From NCBI RefSeq assembly GCF_009905215.1, contig NZ_CP047593.1:620001-684000 (forward strand): a stretch of DNA of 64,000 bases, read 5' to 3'. Every line of letters begins with the position of its first letter. The first letter of the stretch is position 1. Below the pieces are notes generated by a model. The model worked only from the letters and a program-made list of their open reading frames with translations. It ran no database searches and was not told the origin of the DNA. The position numbers were made by a program, and so were the translations under genes. This document shows, piece after piece, positions 1 to 8,746 of the stretch. The DNA comes from Tichowtungia aerotolerans. GTDB taxonomy: Bacteria > Verrucomicrobiota > Kiritimatiellia > Kiritimatiellales > Tichowtungiaceae.

Positions 1-2850
1 TTCATTCATTCCCATCGAATTCAGCTCAATGGAAACCCCATAAAGACTCTCATTTTCCCTGAACGACACCTCCATGTCCGGCGGCGCCTCATAAGAGATA
101 AAACATTTACTTTCTTCACGCCTCCAGGCCACCCGCAAATCTCCCCGCACGGTCTTCACAACGCCCTCGGCCTCACTCAACCCGCAAAATCGCGGACTGA
201 TTTCAAAAGAAGAACCACCGACGCCCGTCTGGCGCACTCCCAGTATAATTCTCTGGAAGAAATAGATGGGAGATGCCGACCATCCATGACAATGACTTCG
301 GGTCGGGAAACCATCTTGAGCCAACGTTCCCTGCGCATAACTTTCCCACGCCGTTGAAGCGCCAATCTCCAGCATCGGACGGTAGGCCTGCCCAATCAAA
401 TCAATCACCCGTTCGGAAAAACCGGTTTTTTCCAGCGCCTCATACATGTACATCGTGGCGAACGGAGAACCGGCCTCGATGGTCTCTTCGGACGGGTTGA
501 GCATGTTGTTCACGACCTCATCGACATGAACCGGCTCAACAATATCATACAGCAAAGACAGAAAAGCCGTGTGCTGCGATGAAGACCCACTGGCCAATCC
601 GTCATCGTGAAGGCTGTCCGGATAAGACTTTTTCTCCGCATTCCAGAAGCGGTTGATGGAACCGGTCAGCGCCTGCGCCAGTTCTGAAAACCGCGAGACT
701 CCCTCTTCATCCCGCATTGCTTCCGCACAGCTGACCGCAGCCTGCAGCGCACCGACAAAAAGCATGTTGTTATGAAAAACAGTCCGATGCTCCTTATCAA
801 TTTTCGCCCAGTCGAAAAAGTTCCAGTATTCCGCACTGAAAAGCCCCTGATCTGACATCCGTTTTTCGGCGGACTGAATATTTTTCACTACGGCAGGATA
901 GAGCGCTTCCAGCCCCGCTTGGTCGCCGGTGTACCAGAAGTATTCCCACACGGCGATCCCCCAAAGAAAACTCCACGCAGGCAACACCATATCCCAGCAG
1001 GAAGGCACCTGAGAGCCGACCATTCCGTATCGGGACACAGACTCGGCAGCGAGTCGCAGAGAATTCCACGCAATATCGGTTGCCCCAAACGCATAATAAC
1101 CATAGAGCGCTTCATTTCGAAGGTCACCTACCCAGAGCGTCTGTTCGTAGAGCGGACAGTCGGTATACACATCCTCCATGCAAAGCTTCAACGTCCGAAC
1201 AGACAGCTCGGCAACGGCATTCAATTGCGGGTTGCTGCATGAGAAAAGGCCGGCATCATCCACCGGATAGGTAGACTCGATCAGTTTTACATTTCGGAGA
1301 CGAACCGGCTGACTCAGGTTTCGCAACGTTATGAAAAGATAACGGCCGGCCCGACGCTTCATTGACGTATAACAGTTCGTTCCCTGCCGCGTGATATATC
1401 GGAATCCATTGCGGTTTTTTTCGGAAAACTGGATTGCACCGTTGCTGTGAATGTATTCCACCATAAACAGGTCAACAACCACCCCATGCTCTGCAACCAG
1501 GTCAAAATCAATGTAGCCGCAGTTTTCCTCGCCCAAATCATAAACTAGTTCCACATCGCCTTCACAGGCAGGCACTTCCGTCCATGATTCATCGTCAGAA
1601 AGCAACGCATTCGGGAACTGAACCAACTCGTTTATATTCCCAATCTCACGTCGACTGCAGAAATCAAGATAAGAGTCCTCAACAAACATCTCACCGGACG
1701 GAATATTTTCAGCCGCAGATCCCAAGCAGGAAATGAAATCATCAACCTGCCGGATCTCGGACAACCAGGAATCGGTCAGTTTCTCGTACGCAACATCCCG
1801 GCCCTCGGAAAGCGGCTCGGCAAACCACCGCCAGACCATGTCATCCTGAACAAACGCATAGTCCCGCATCGGAAGATAGCACCACGGATTTGCATACATC
1901 CCGTCCAGCGGATTCCTTAACACCAGATCGTCCGGGCCGGACAACCCGAACGCCACCGTCTTGTCGTTATTCAGAATATTCCGTGCAAATCCCAAAACCA
2001 GATGCCTGCCCCGATTCAGAGAAATGCGCTCACCCTCTTCTACAACCTGCCCATCAACGGCAATCTTCAGGAATCCTCGGTCCACCCGTTTTTTTTCAAA
2101 GACAACCTCTCCGTCCGATTCGAGAACCAGAATTGTCGCGATTCCGAACGGGCTGAAAACCCGCCCGTTGGCTTCGATCAGCCCGGGATTCATCACTCTC
2201 GTATGCGCCATGCAGAATGAACGTGAAGGAGAAGCAACCAGCGAAGCGCCTGCAAACGCCTTAAAACTGAAATCACGGCGAGTCAGGCAGGCAACCTCCC
2301 GCCTGCTGAGATTTTTCCACGGTCCTTCGCCAACAGGAAACAGCTCAACCGCATCCTCGAAAACAAGCTGATCTTCCAATGTCGCATCGTAAAGTTCCGC
2401 CGGTTCCATCTGAATCGAAACTTTCGGCGTATTGCGCCGCCACATCACGCCGTCTGCAACCTGCCACGAAGAATCCGTCGCAACCCGAAGCTCCCGCCCA
2501 TCGGTCGTCCGCAGATCAACCTGTGCGGCCAGCCCTGCCTGCTGCGGCACCCCGTGAAAAGTACCGCAACCGAAATAGCGAGCAACAATTTTGATCTCGT
2601 TTTCACCGGGCCGCAAAAACTCTTCGATCTCATGCACATCATAACAATACCGCTCAGACCAGGCCCGTGCAGGACCATCCGCAATCCAGTGTCCATTCAC
2701 AAACAGGCGGTACCGGCTGTCCGCGGTGATCTGAATCCGGGCAGCAGTAACCTCACCCGCCTGAAATCTCCGGACAGCAACAATCGTATCATTATACGTG
2801 TTATAAGAACCACGCTGCGTCCAAATCCATTTTACATTGGAATTCATCAT
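1..2850 (-). CDS. GH78-type alpha-L-rhamnosidase (C-terminus beyond left edge)
   Basis: The frame is open from an ATG-ATG at 2850 to the left edge, giving at least 950 residues. The protein probably removes terminal alpha-L-rhamnose from glycans by the inverting GH78 mechanism. The GH78 signature DCPLYEQTLWVGD places D564, E569 and D576 at the same spacing as D567, E572 and D579 of Bacillus RhaB, and a WE pair at residue 836 fits the catalytic base E841. The N-terminal third (about residues 15-330) looks like beta-sandwich modules, including an LFVNGHWIADGPAR segment typical of rhamnosidase N domains. No signal peptide is visible, so it may act in the cytoplasm or periplasm on imported oligosaccharides. 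It lies 28 bp downstream of the secreted beta-propeller gene and is probably the last gene seen of that operon. The arginine-rich CPxRER form of the motif is replaced by CPLYEQ. Confidence 0.85.
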   Translation of the reverse strand, partial: MMNSNVKWIWTQRGSYNTYNDTIVAVRRFQAGEVTAARIQITADSRYRLFVNGHWIADGPARAWSERYCYDVHEIEEFLRPGENEIKIVARYFGCGTFHGVPQQAGLAAQVDLRTTDGRELRVATDSSWQVADGVMWRRNTPKVSIQMEPAELYDATLEDQLVFEDAVELFPVGEGPWKNLSRREVACLTRRDFSFKAFAGASLVASPSRSFCMAHTRVMNPGLIEANGRVFSPFGIATILVLESDGEVVFEKKRVDRGFLKIAVDGQVVEEGERISLNRGRHLVLGFARNILNNDKTVAFGLSGPDDLVLRNPLDGMYANPWCYLPMRDYAFVQDDMVWRWFAEPLSEGRDVAYEKLTDSWLSEIRQVDDFISCLGSAAENIPSGEMFVEDSYLDFCSRREIGNINELVQFPNALLSDDESWTEVPACEGDVELVYDLGEENCGYIDFDLVAEHGVVVDLFMVEYIHSNGAIQFSEKNRNGFRYITRQGTNCYTSMKRRAGRYLFITLRNLSQPVRLRNVKLIESTYPVDDAGLFSCSNPQLNAVAELSVRTLKLCMEDVYTDCPLYEQTLWVGDLRNEALYGYYAFGATDIAWNSLRLAAESVSRYGMVGSQVPSCWDMVLPAWSFLWGIAVWEYFWYTGDQAGLEALYPAVVKNIQSAEKRMSDQGLFSAEYWNFFDWAKIDKEHRTVFHNNMLFVGALQAAVSCAEAMRDEEGVSRFSELAQALTGSINRFWNAEKKSYPDSLHDDGLASGSSSQHTAFLSLLYDIVEPVHVDEVVNNMLNPSEETIEAGSPFATMYMYEALEKTGFSERVIDLIGQAYRPMLEIGASTAWESYAQGTLAQDGFPTRSHCHGWSASPIYFFQRIILGVRQTGVGGSSFEISPRFCGLSEAEGVVKTVRGDLRVAWRREESKCFISYEAPPDMEVSFRENESLYGVSIELNSMGMNE

Positions 2851-2878
2851 AGACAAAAAATGGTTAAAAAGATCCTGC

Positions 2879-4837
2879 CTAGAACTGCAGTGTAAAGATC
2901 TCGGCTTTTTCCAGCGTGATTCTCAATTTGAACGGTCCATCGGGAAGAGTCCGAACAGTTCCGTTCGACCAACTGAGCTCACCGTCAACCTGATCGCCCT
3001 TAAAGACCGCCGCATTCCGCCGGCAGTATTCCGGCAGATCATTTCCGTACGGATCAAGCACCTCAACACTGATGAAACCGTCCGGAGAACTCTTGGCATT
3101 AATCCGCAGTGTGTCCCCGTCCAGCAGCACCTTTGTCACCAGTTCCGCCCGACGCTTCGCCGGCGAAGCGCCGATCCAACCATCCGCACGGTAACGCATG
3201 AATGCAGGAGTAAACATCTGCTGCTTACTCACATCACAAATATCCTGCCACGAATCATGCCAGTTCATGATGGGCGAGTTCTCTATGCCATACTCTCCCA
3301 CCATTCGGCCATCGAACCGCTCCGCATAAAATTCCGGCGTCAGGAACGAACGGTCGTTCTTTGAATAAGAAGCCATGAACATGAAATGCAGCACATTAAT
3401 ACACTGCATGGGCTCATAATAATACCCGTCCCAGCTCATTCGGGTTCGATTCCCGGTCGTAATGGCATAGCCGTAGTTAAACTCGCCGGGGGCGCCGTTT
3501 TCGAGGAACGGTTTCCCGTCACGCATACGGTTCCAGTAAACACCGTCCCGGCTGGTCACCAGTTCCGTGTAAACCTTCTGATGCTGCACATCAAAAATCT
3601 TATGATAAGCAAACTGCAGGCGAGACTCCTCCTCGGACCACATATCCACACCATAGTGCTGCGTCGACCAAGGGTCATCCAGTGTCGGGGCATCGAAACA
3701 GCTCGGATTCCAGTTCACGCCGTTCGTCGAAGTCCAGGTTACGAGAATACGGTCCGAGAGGTTGTTATCGTAATGAACCCGAAACGGATCATGCCGCGGA
3801 ATCAGGCGCGCCTGATAGCAGCGCAAGGTCTTCCCGTCCGGACTCAGCCGAACATCACCGAAGTTATCATTCGAATCCGACCACGTTCCGATTTCATCAT
3901 CAGCAAACTCGCTTTTATCAATCGTAATCGGATCTCCGAGAATCAGGACTTCCCCGTTCGGCTTTTCCCACACAGCAACCCGGCTGCGATAGGGAATCGG
4001 AACATCCCCCCATTTCAAATCCCTGACCGTTCCGGACCAGCGAACTCTCACTTGAGACAAATCGACCTCTCCGTCCAACTCCGGATCATATCGCCGATAC
4101 GTTCCCCCGGAACTTCTGGATGGGATTCTCAAATTCACCAGAGAACACTCCGGATGCTTGGGTTCCGGAACAGAAACAAGCGTCCAGTCCTTCAGATTGC
4201 TGCTCTTTGCCCAGTATCGCCCAACCGGTTCCTTCTCCGCGGTTGCCGTCAGAATATCAACATTCAAATCCCCGTTGCGATCAACCCAGAAAGACTGAAT
4301 GGAATTTCGGGCACAACGAAGTTGCGGGTCGGTTTTCCACGGCTCAACCGGAACCAGTTCCGCAGGATGAATCTCCCGGTGCACACCTGCCGTCTTTTCA
4401 AAATACCAGTCATCAACAAAGAACATCTTGCTGCCCGACATGCGGAACGGGCCCTCAGGAGCCTCGGGTGAAACTTTGGTCTGCTTGCGAATCCCGCGCA
4501 CCAACGGAGGTACTTCCGTGCCCTTCTCGGAAATAAATGTTTTGTACTCTCCGTCCGGCCAGGAACTGATATCAATCGACACCTCGCTTCTTAAGCCCGG
4601 CCCGGTCAAAACAACATCAAGCGGCTCCGACGGAACGACCCCGGAATTCTGTTCCTTGAAAGAAATCGCCAGTGACAGATCAACCGCATTCGTTCGGACA
4701 AACACCAGAATCGCCTCGTCCATATTCAGGTATACAGGCAACCGGGATTCAACCTGAAGCTTATCCTTCAGCCCGGCAAAAGCCTGCATTCCGAAACACA
4801 CACACAAACAAACATAAACTATATTTCGTTTCATCAT
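2879..4837 (-). CDS. Secreted protein, probable beta-propeller glycoside-active protein
   Basis: 652 residues with a clear signal peptide (MMKRN then a hydrophobic stretch ending near AFA). After an N-terminal beta-rich region, the segment FFVDDWYFEKTAGVHREIHP near residue 140 resembles the start of secreted five-bladed propeller proteins (GH32/43-like) common in marine Planctomycetes and Verrucomicrobia. Repeated pieces such as WAKSSNLKDW, LVTWTSTNGVNW and LVTSRDGVYWNRM look like the S-x-D-G-x-x-W blade motifs of sialidase or GH43-like propellers. The C-terminus is a short beta domain. It is probably exported and acts on or binds polysaccharide alongside the downstream rhamnosidase. I cannot assign a substrate or a CAZy family, and catalytic acids are not identifiable with certainty. 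Confidence 0.7.
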   Translation of the reverse strand: MMKRNIVYVCLCVCFGMQAFAGLKDKLQVESRLPVYLNMDEAILVFVRTNAVDLSLAISFKEQNSGVVPSEPLDVVLTGPGLRSEVSIDISSWPDGEYKTFISEKGTEVPPLVRGIRKQTKVSPEAPEGPFRMSGSKMFFVDDWYFEKTAGVHREIHPAELVPVEPWKTDPQLRCARNSIQSFWVDRNGDLNVDILTATAEKEPVGRYWAKSSNLKDWTLVSVPEPKHPECSLVNLRIPSRSSGGTYRRYDPELDGEVDLSQVRVRWSGTVRDLKWGDVPIPYRSRVAVWEKPNGEVLILGDPITIDKSEFADDEIGTWSDSNDNFGDVRLSPDGKTLRCYQARLIPRHDPFRVHYDNNLSDRILVTWTSTNGVNWNPSCFDAPTLDDPWSTQHYGVDMWSEEESRLQFAYHKIFDVQHQKVYTELVTSRDGVYWNRMRDGKPFLENGAPGEFNYGYAITTGNRTRMSWDGYYYEPMQCINVLHFMFMASYSKNDRSFLTPEFYAERFDGRMVGEYGIENSPIMNWHDSWQDICDVSKQQMFTPAFMRYRADGWIGASPAKRRAELVTKVLLDGDTLRINAKSSPDGFISVEVLDPYGNDLPEYCRRNAAVFKGDQVDGELSWSNGTVRTLPDGPFKLRITLEKAEIFTLQF

Positions 4838-4847
4838 GCTGATCCGC

Positions 4848-5543
4848 CTATTCTACACTCTGAGCTGCCAATACCGTTGCTGATAAATTATCGAACAGTG
4901 CGTCCGGTCTGGCCGATCCGGGGGCAGATCGCACATAAACCCCGGCATAGCCGCCTTTAAATGCCCCCGCCCGATCCGTTCCAACAGTCGTCGGGTTAAG
5001 CACCGTTGACTCCCCCGCCTCCGTAATTTCAAAGCTGATCTTATACGGCTCTCTACAGATCACTTTAATCCGATATGCAGCTCCGACGGCAAACTGACAG
5101 GAAGCATCTTTTCTGCTCACTGCTGCAGAAATCCGGCCATTCACCACCTTTACAAACTGATAGGTCTGGGTGCCGGCCTGAAAGCGAATCGCATAGAAAT
5201 TATCTGGATTCTGGTAATTAAAAACCACTCCGGCCCAGGCTCCGCCAAACATACCAATCACGTCCGCGCAAATTTCAAACCCACCGGTGCCCTCCTTGCA
5301 GATTTCCTCTGAACGGTTATAGAAAGCATACTCCCCCGAAACATTGTGATCCGCAGAAAGCATTCCGTTCTGTATGGTCCAAGTAACGGACCCGGTGCTT
5401 TCCCACTCATTACCAATTGTGCCGGAATCTACCGAATAATCGGTATCAACCCGGTTAAAATCATCCAGCACACCGCCTTCGGCCCAAAAACCTGCAACCA
5501 TAAGCAAAACAACACCACCTGTTATATACGTCTTCAAATCCAC
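4848..5543 (-). CDS. Secreted concanavalin/laminin-G-like lectin protein
   Basis: 231 residues, beginning with a signal peptide (MDLKTYITGGVVLLMVAGFWA). The mature part reads VLDDFNRVDTDYSVDSGTIGNEW, followed by beta strands with the pattern WAGVVFNYQNPDNFYAIRF and GGYAGVYVRSAPG. This is typical of the jelly-roll LamG/DUF1080-like fold, in which a protein describes its own ligand-binding sandwich and carries no catalytic centre I can recognise. It is the first gene of a three-gene minus-strand operon with 2879-4837 and 1-2850 (10-bp and 28-bp gaps), so it probably helps bind a rhamnose-containing glycan outside the cell. Confidence 0.7.
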   Translation of the reverse strand: MDLKTYITGGVVLLMVAGFWAEGGVLDDFNRVDTDYSVDSGTIGNEWESTGSVTWTIQNGMLSADHNVSGEYAFYNRSEEICKEGTGGFEICADVIGMFGGAWAGVVFNYQNPDNFYAIRFQAGTQTYQFVKVVNGRISAAVSRKDASCQFAVGAAYRIKVICREPYKISFEITEAGESTVLNPTTVGTDRAGAFKGGYAGVYVRSAPGSARPDALFDNLSATVLAAQSVE

Positions 5544-5658
5544 TCCTTTTTTGCAGCTGTTACCAGTTCCTACATATCATTGAAATAAGCAGTTAAACCG
5601 CACCATGCCTTCCAATATCTGCCACCCTCACCGCCAAAACTATTTAATGTATTTTTTT

Positions 5659-5779
5659 ATGTATACAATGTAGACATTATTTCAACAAGTCAAAATTTTC
5701 ACATTTTCTTAGCAACCCGTACATTTCCCCTGCTTTACATCTCCCGTTAAAAACATCACCGTACACATCATGATGTATA
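5659..5779. promoter_or_regulatory. Two palindromic candidate operators in the divergent IclR intergenic region
   Basis: The 343-bp gap 5544-5886 separates the glycan operon from the IclR gene. It contains ATGTATACAATGTAGACAT at 5659-5677, a 19-bp palindrome with one mismatched pair, and TACACATCATGATGTATA at 5762-5779, an 18-bp palindrome with one mismatched pair. Both share TGTATA/TACA-type half-sites and flank the likely promoters. IclR proteins bind such dyads as dimers or tetramers. Their assignment to the adjacent regulator is inference. Confidence 0.5.
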
Positions 5780-5886
5780 TTAAACACCAATGCAGACAAT
5801 GGTTTGCCAGTCACAGTGAACCGCACAAAATCTGCATAGACAGCCAATACGCACAAAAGAAAAAATAAGACACAAAAGAGGCCCAT

Positions 5887-6654
5887 GTGAAACAAGCACG
5901 TATTCTGCCATCCGTACTGAAAGGAATTCAGATCCTCCAGAGTATCGCCAATCAGCCAAACGGCATGAAGCTCTCTGAAATTTCCCAGGACCTGGAAACG
6001 CCATCCTCCAACATGACACTTTATCTGAATACCCTGATGAAATCCGGAAGTGTCATTCGCGACCCGCTCAACCGGAAATTCTATATATCCCCCAGGGCAA
6101 TTGATCTATTCCAGCATGCCGGAAAAGGCCTGATCCACCAGCTGGGTCCTTGTGCAGATGAACCCATGCAGGCTCTTCATCGGCATTTTAATGAAAATAT
6201 CCTGCTCGGATTCAGAAAAGATCATCTGGTCATATTCATTAAACACATCCGGTCAACTCAAGTCATCGGGGTCAACTTCGAAAAGGAACCCGATCTCCCC
6301 CTGCACATCACAGCAGCCGGACGAGCCATCCTGGCCTTTCTGCCGAAAAAAGAAATCGATGCTTACATAAAGAAAGCGTCCTTTGAAAAAGTCACGAGCA
6401 AAACCGTATCCGACGAAACCTCACTGCGCAGAATCCTCGAAGAAACCCGAAAAAAAGGATTCGCCTTCAATCCTGGTGAATTTGAAGAAGAAGTCATGGC
6501 AGTAGCAGTTCCCATCCTGTTCAACGATCATCCGATCGCCTCTCTCGTCATGCAGTTTCCTCTTCTGCGCCATACAGAAGAAGACGCGATTAACGCAGCA
6601 CCGCTGATCATTGAGCAGGCAAAAATCATCGAAAACAAATTGATGAACACATAG
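5887..6654 (+). CDS. IclR-family transcriptional regulator
   Basis: 255 residues, the usual IclR length. Residues 7-70 form the winged helix-turn-helix (PSVLKGIQILQSIANQ, MKLSEISQDLETPSSNMTLY). Residues 80-250 form the effector domain with the characteristic HITAAGRAILAFLP, the RRILEETRKKGFAFNPGEFEEEVMAVAVPI region and a terminal IEQAKIIENKL helix. IclR proteins sense small carbon metabolites and repress or activate adjacent catabolic genes. It is divergent from the lectin/propeller/rhamnosidase operon and has two palindromes between, so it most likely controls that operon in response to a sugar breakdown product. The ligand is unknown. The start is the ATG at 5887; no strong Shine-Dalgarno is present. 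Confidence 0.9.
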   Translation: MKQARILPSVLKGIQILQSIANQPNGMKLSEISQDLETPSSNMTLYLNTLMKSGSVIRDPLNRKFYISPRAIDLFQHAGKGLIHQLGPCADEPMQALHRHFNENILLGFRKDHLVIFIKHIRSTQVIGVNFEKEPDLPLHITAAGRAILAFLPKKEIDAYIKKASFEKVTSKTVSDETSLRRILEETRKKGFAFNPGEFEEEVMAVAVPILFNDHPIASLVMQFPLLRHTEEDAINAAPLIIEQAKIIENKLMNT

Positions 6655-6657
6655 CAC

Positions 6658-6713
6658 TTCAGAGGTTGGGCCGGCCGCACCGGTTAGGCTGCTCCGGGTT
6701 CCAACCTTTGGAA
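6658..6713. repeat. TTCCAA-N3-TTGGAA palindrome with degenerate partner
   Basis: TTCCAACCTTTGGAA at 6699-6713 (one mismatched pair) lies between the convergent ends of the IclR and oxidoreductase genes. A decayed copy starts 41 bp upstream at 6658, matching the pair spacing seen at other sites in this window. Confidence 0.55.
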
Positions 6714-6721
6714 AACACCTT

Positions 6722-7711
6722 TCACTCGCCGGGATATTTCATTCCCCACAGCGTGCGCAACGCATCGGCCGTACGCATCACATCCAGCGTTTCGCTCAGC
6801 GGCATGCCGGGACTCTCAGTCAGCCCTTCCCGCAGACAGCGGTGGAACTCGAGAATCTCGTGTTCGAAGCCGTTCGCCCCGCATTCGATAACTTCCGGAG
6901 CGCCTCCGGGCCGGGTCAGAGTAAGCCGGTCAGCACCGGAAAAATGAGGCACCGTAATAATGCCCTTTGTCCCGGTAATAACGGCATCACGCGGACGCTG
7001 CTCCACAAAAGAAGTCATCAGATCCGCCCGCCGGCCGCCACCGTAATCGAGGTGATACTCTGATGTTTTATCGACACCGGTCCATGCCATTTTCGCGGAC
7101 CCACCGATCCGCTCCGGCCGCCGCCCGAACACCATCCGGGCGTACGCCAAAGGGTAGACCCCAAGATCCAGAAGCGCACCGCCCGCCAAATACGGATTAT
7201 ACATTCGGTTCCACGGCATGGTTTTCATTGAAAGAGGCATTTTGACACCAAAGGCCGCCTTCAAACGGATCACTTCGCCAATTGCGCCATCCGCCAGCAG
7301 CTCCCGAATTTTTACAGTCGCCGGATTAAAACGAGTCCACATGGCTTCCATCAACATCAGGTTCTTCATGCCGGCCAAGTCGATCAGTTCCTCTGCCTCC
7401 GCTTCATTGCGGGTGAATGCCTTTTCAACCAGCACCGGCAGGTTGTGCTCAAAGCAGAGCTTCGCGCTTTGATAGTGTTCCGCATGGGTGTTGGCAATAT
7501 ACACGGCATCGAGTTTTTCGTGCTCGAGCATTTCTGCGTAACTGCCGTATGCACATTCGATTCCGAGTTTCTGCTGAATCCGCCGCGCGCGGCGCATGGA
7601 CTTGGAGGCCGCGGCCACCACATGCCCCTCGCCCGTATTTTCCAATGCCTGGAAAAATTTAGGCGCGATCAGTCCGCACCCGATAATTCCCCATTTAAAA
7701 CTGCTGCTCAC
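6722..7711 (-). CDS. Gfo/Idh/MocA-family NAD(P)-dependent oxidoreductase
   Basis: 329 residues. The N-terminal Rossmann fold begins WGIIGCGLIAPKFFQAL, and the EKAFTRNEAEAEEL segment near residue 96 holds the EKP-type lysine of the family (here EKA). The C-terminal domain has the GGGALLDLGVYPLAYARMVFG motif (written AGGALLDLGVYPLAY), typical of dihydrodiol or glucose-fructose oxidoreductase-like members. It probably oxidises or reduces a sugar or cyclic polyol in the cytoplasm, in keeping with the neighbouring glycan genes. The substrate cannot be read from the sequence. A degenerate TTCCAATGCCTGGAA palindrome (7640-7654) lies within the coding region. Confidence 0.85.
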   Translation of the reverse strand: MSSSFKWGIIGCGLIAPKFFQALENTGEGHVVAAASKSMRRARRIQQKLGIECAYGSYAEMLEHEKLDAVYIANTHAEHYQSAKLCFEHNLPVLVEKAFTRNEAEAEELIDLAGMKNLMLMEAMWTRFNPATVKIRELLADGAIGEVIRLKAAFGVKMPLSMKTMPWNRMYNPYLAGGALLDLGVYPLAYARMVFGRRPERIGGSAKMAWTGVDKTSEYHLDYGGGRRADLMTSFVEQRPRDAVITGTKGIITVPHFSGADRLTLTRPGGAPEVIECGANGFEHEILEFHRCLREGLTESPGMPLSETLDVMRTADALRTLWGMKYPGE

Positions 7712-7786
7712 TCAGAAGCTCCCGGTTGAAAATTGCCTGAACATCAAAACGCGGCTATCCTAGTCTCTTTAAACGAGAGACGCCAC

Positions 7787-8722
7787 ATGAACCGACTTGA
7801 AAAAACCTGCCGGACGATTACCGGTTATTTTGTCCTGTGGATCCTGCTGTTTGCGGGATGGAGTCTCTGGAAGCCGAACACTTTTTTATGGGTTCTTCCC
7901 AATATCAAATGGATGCTTGGCGTCATTATGTTCGGCATGGGCATGACCCTGTCTGCGGCTGACTTCCAGCAGGTTCTCCGCCGGCCGCGCGATGTATTTT
8001 CCGGCGCCGCCGCTCAGTATTTGATCATGCCCCTGCTCGCCTACGTCCTTGCCCGCGGACTGCGACTCTCCGACAATCTGGCTGTCGGACTGATTCTGCT
8101 AGGATGCTGCCCCGGCGGCACCGCTTCGAACGTCATCACTTTTCTGGCGAAAGGCGATGTGGCCCTTTCGGTATCGATGACGACCGTCTCCACCCTGCTC
8201 GCTCCACTGCTCACCCCGACACTGATGCTCCTGCTGGCGGGGCACTGGATGCATATTGATGCAGCGGCTCTGTTCGTATCGATTATCGAAATGGTTCTTC
8301 TTCCAATCGTTCTCGGCACGACGGCGAATCACTTTTTCGGCAACAAACTCCACCGGATCCAACCGCTGCTTCCGGTTCTCTCCATCATTACCATCCTGCT
8401 GATTGTCGGCGCAGTCATCGGCAAAGATGCGGACCGGTTGCGGCATATGGCCCCGATTGTGCTGGCCGCAGTCATACTGCACAACGGCGGCGGACTGCTG
8501 CTCGGCTGGACCGGCGGATCCGCGCTGCAACTGGGCGCGCCGCAAAAACGCGCACTGGCCATTGAAGTCGGCATGCAGAACTCGGGGCTGGCCGTCGCAC
8601 TGGCGGTGGCGCATTTCTCACCGGAAGCCGCGCTGCCCGCCGCGCTCTTCAGTGTATGGCACAACATATCCGGCCCGGCACTGGCCACGATCTGGAACCG
8701 CCGCGACCCAAAAAACCGCTAA
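7787..8722 (+). CDS. Bile acid:sodium symporter (BASS) family transporter
   Basis: The ATG at 7787 (MNRLEKTC) is preferred over an upstream in-frame start at 7733 because a purine-rich GAGAG precedes it and the extra residues are not family-like; the product is 311 residues. About nine to ten hydrophobic helices are present. Family hallmarks are MFGMGMTLSAADF, ILLGCCPGGTASNVITFLAKGDVALSV (the crossover region that binds Na+ and substrate), VGMQNSGLAVALA and a final FSVWHNISGPALA. Bacterial homologues import organic acids such as pantoate or keto acids with sodium. It stands alone on the plus strand, divergent from the oxidoreductase by about 75 bp. Confidence 0.9.
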   Translation: MNRLEKTCRTITGYFVLWILLFAGWSLWKPNTFLWVLPNIKWMLGVIMFGMGMTLSAADFQQVLRRPRDVFSGAAAQYLIMPLLAYVLARGLRLSDNLAVGLILLGCCPGGTASNVITFLAKGDVALSVSMTTVSTLLAPLLTPTLMLLLAGHWMHIDAAALFVSIIEMVLLPIVLGTTANHFFGNKLHRIQPLLPVLSIITILLIVGAVIGKDADRLRHMAPIVLAAVILHNGGGLLLGWTGGSALQLGAPQKRALAIEVGMQNSGLAVALAVAHFSPEAALPAALFSVWHNISGPALATIWNRRDPKNR

Positions 8723-8746
8723 TTTTCAAGGTCTCGGAAACCCGGT

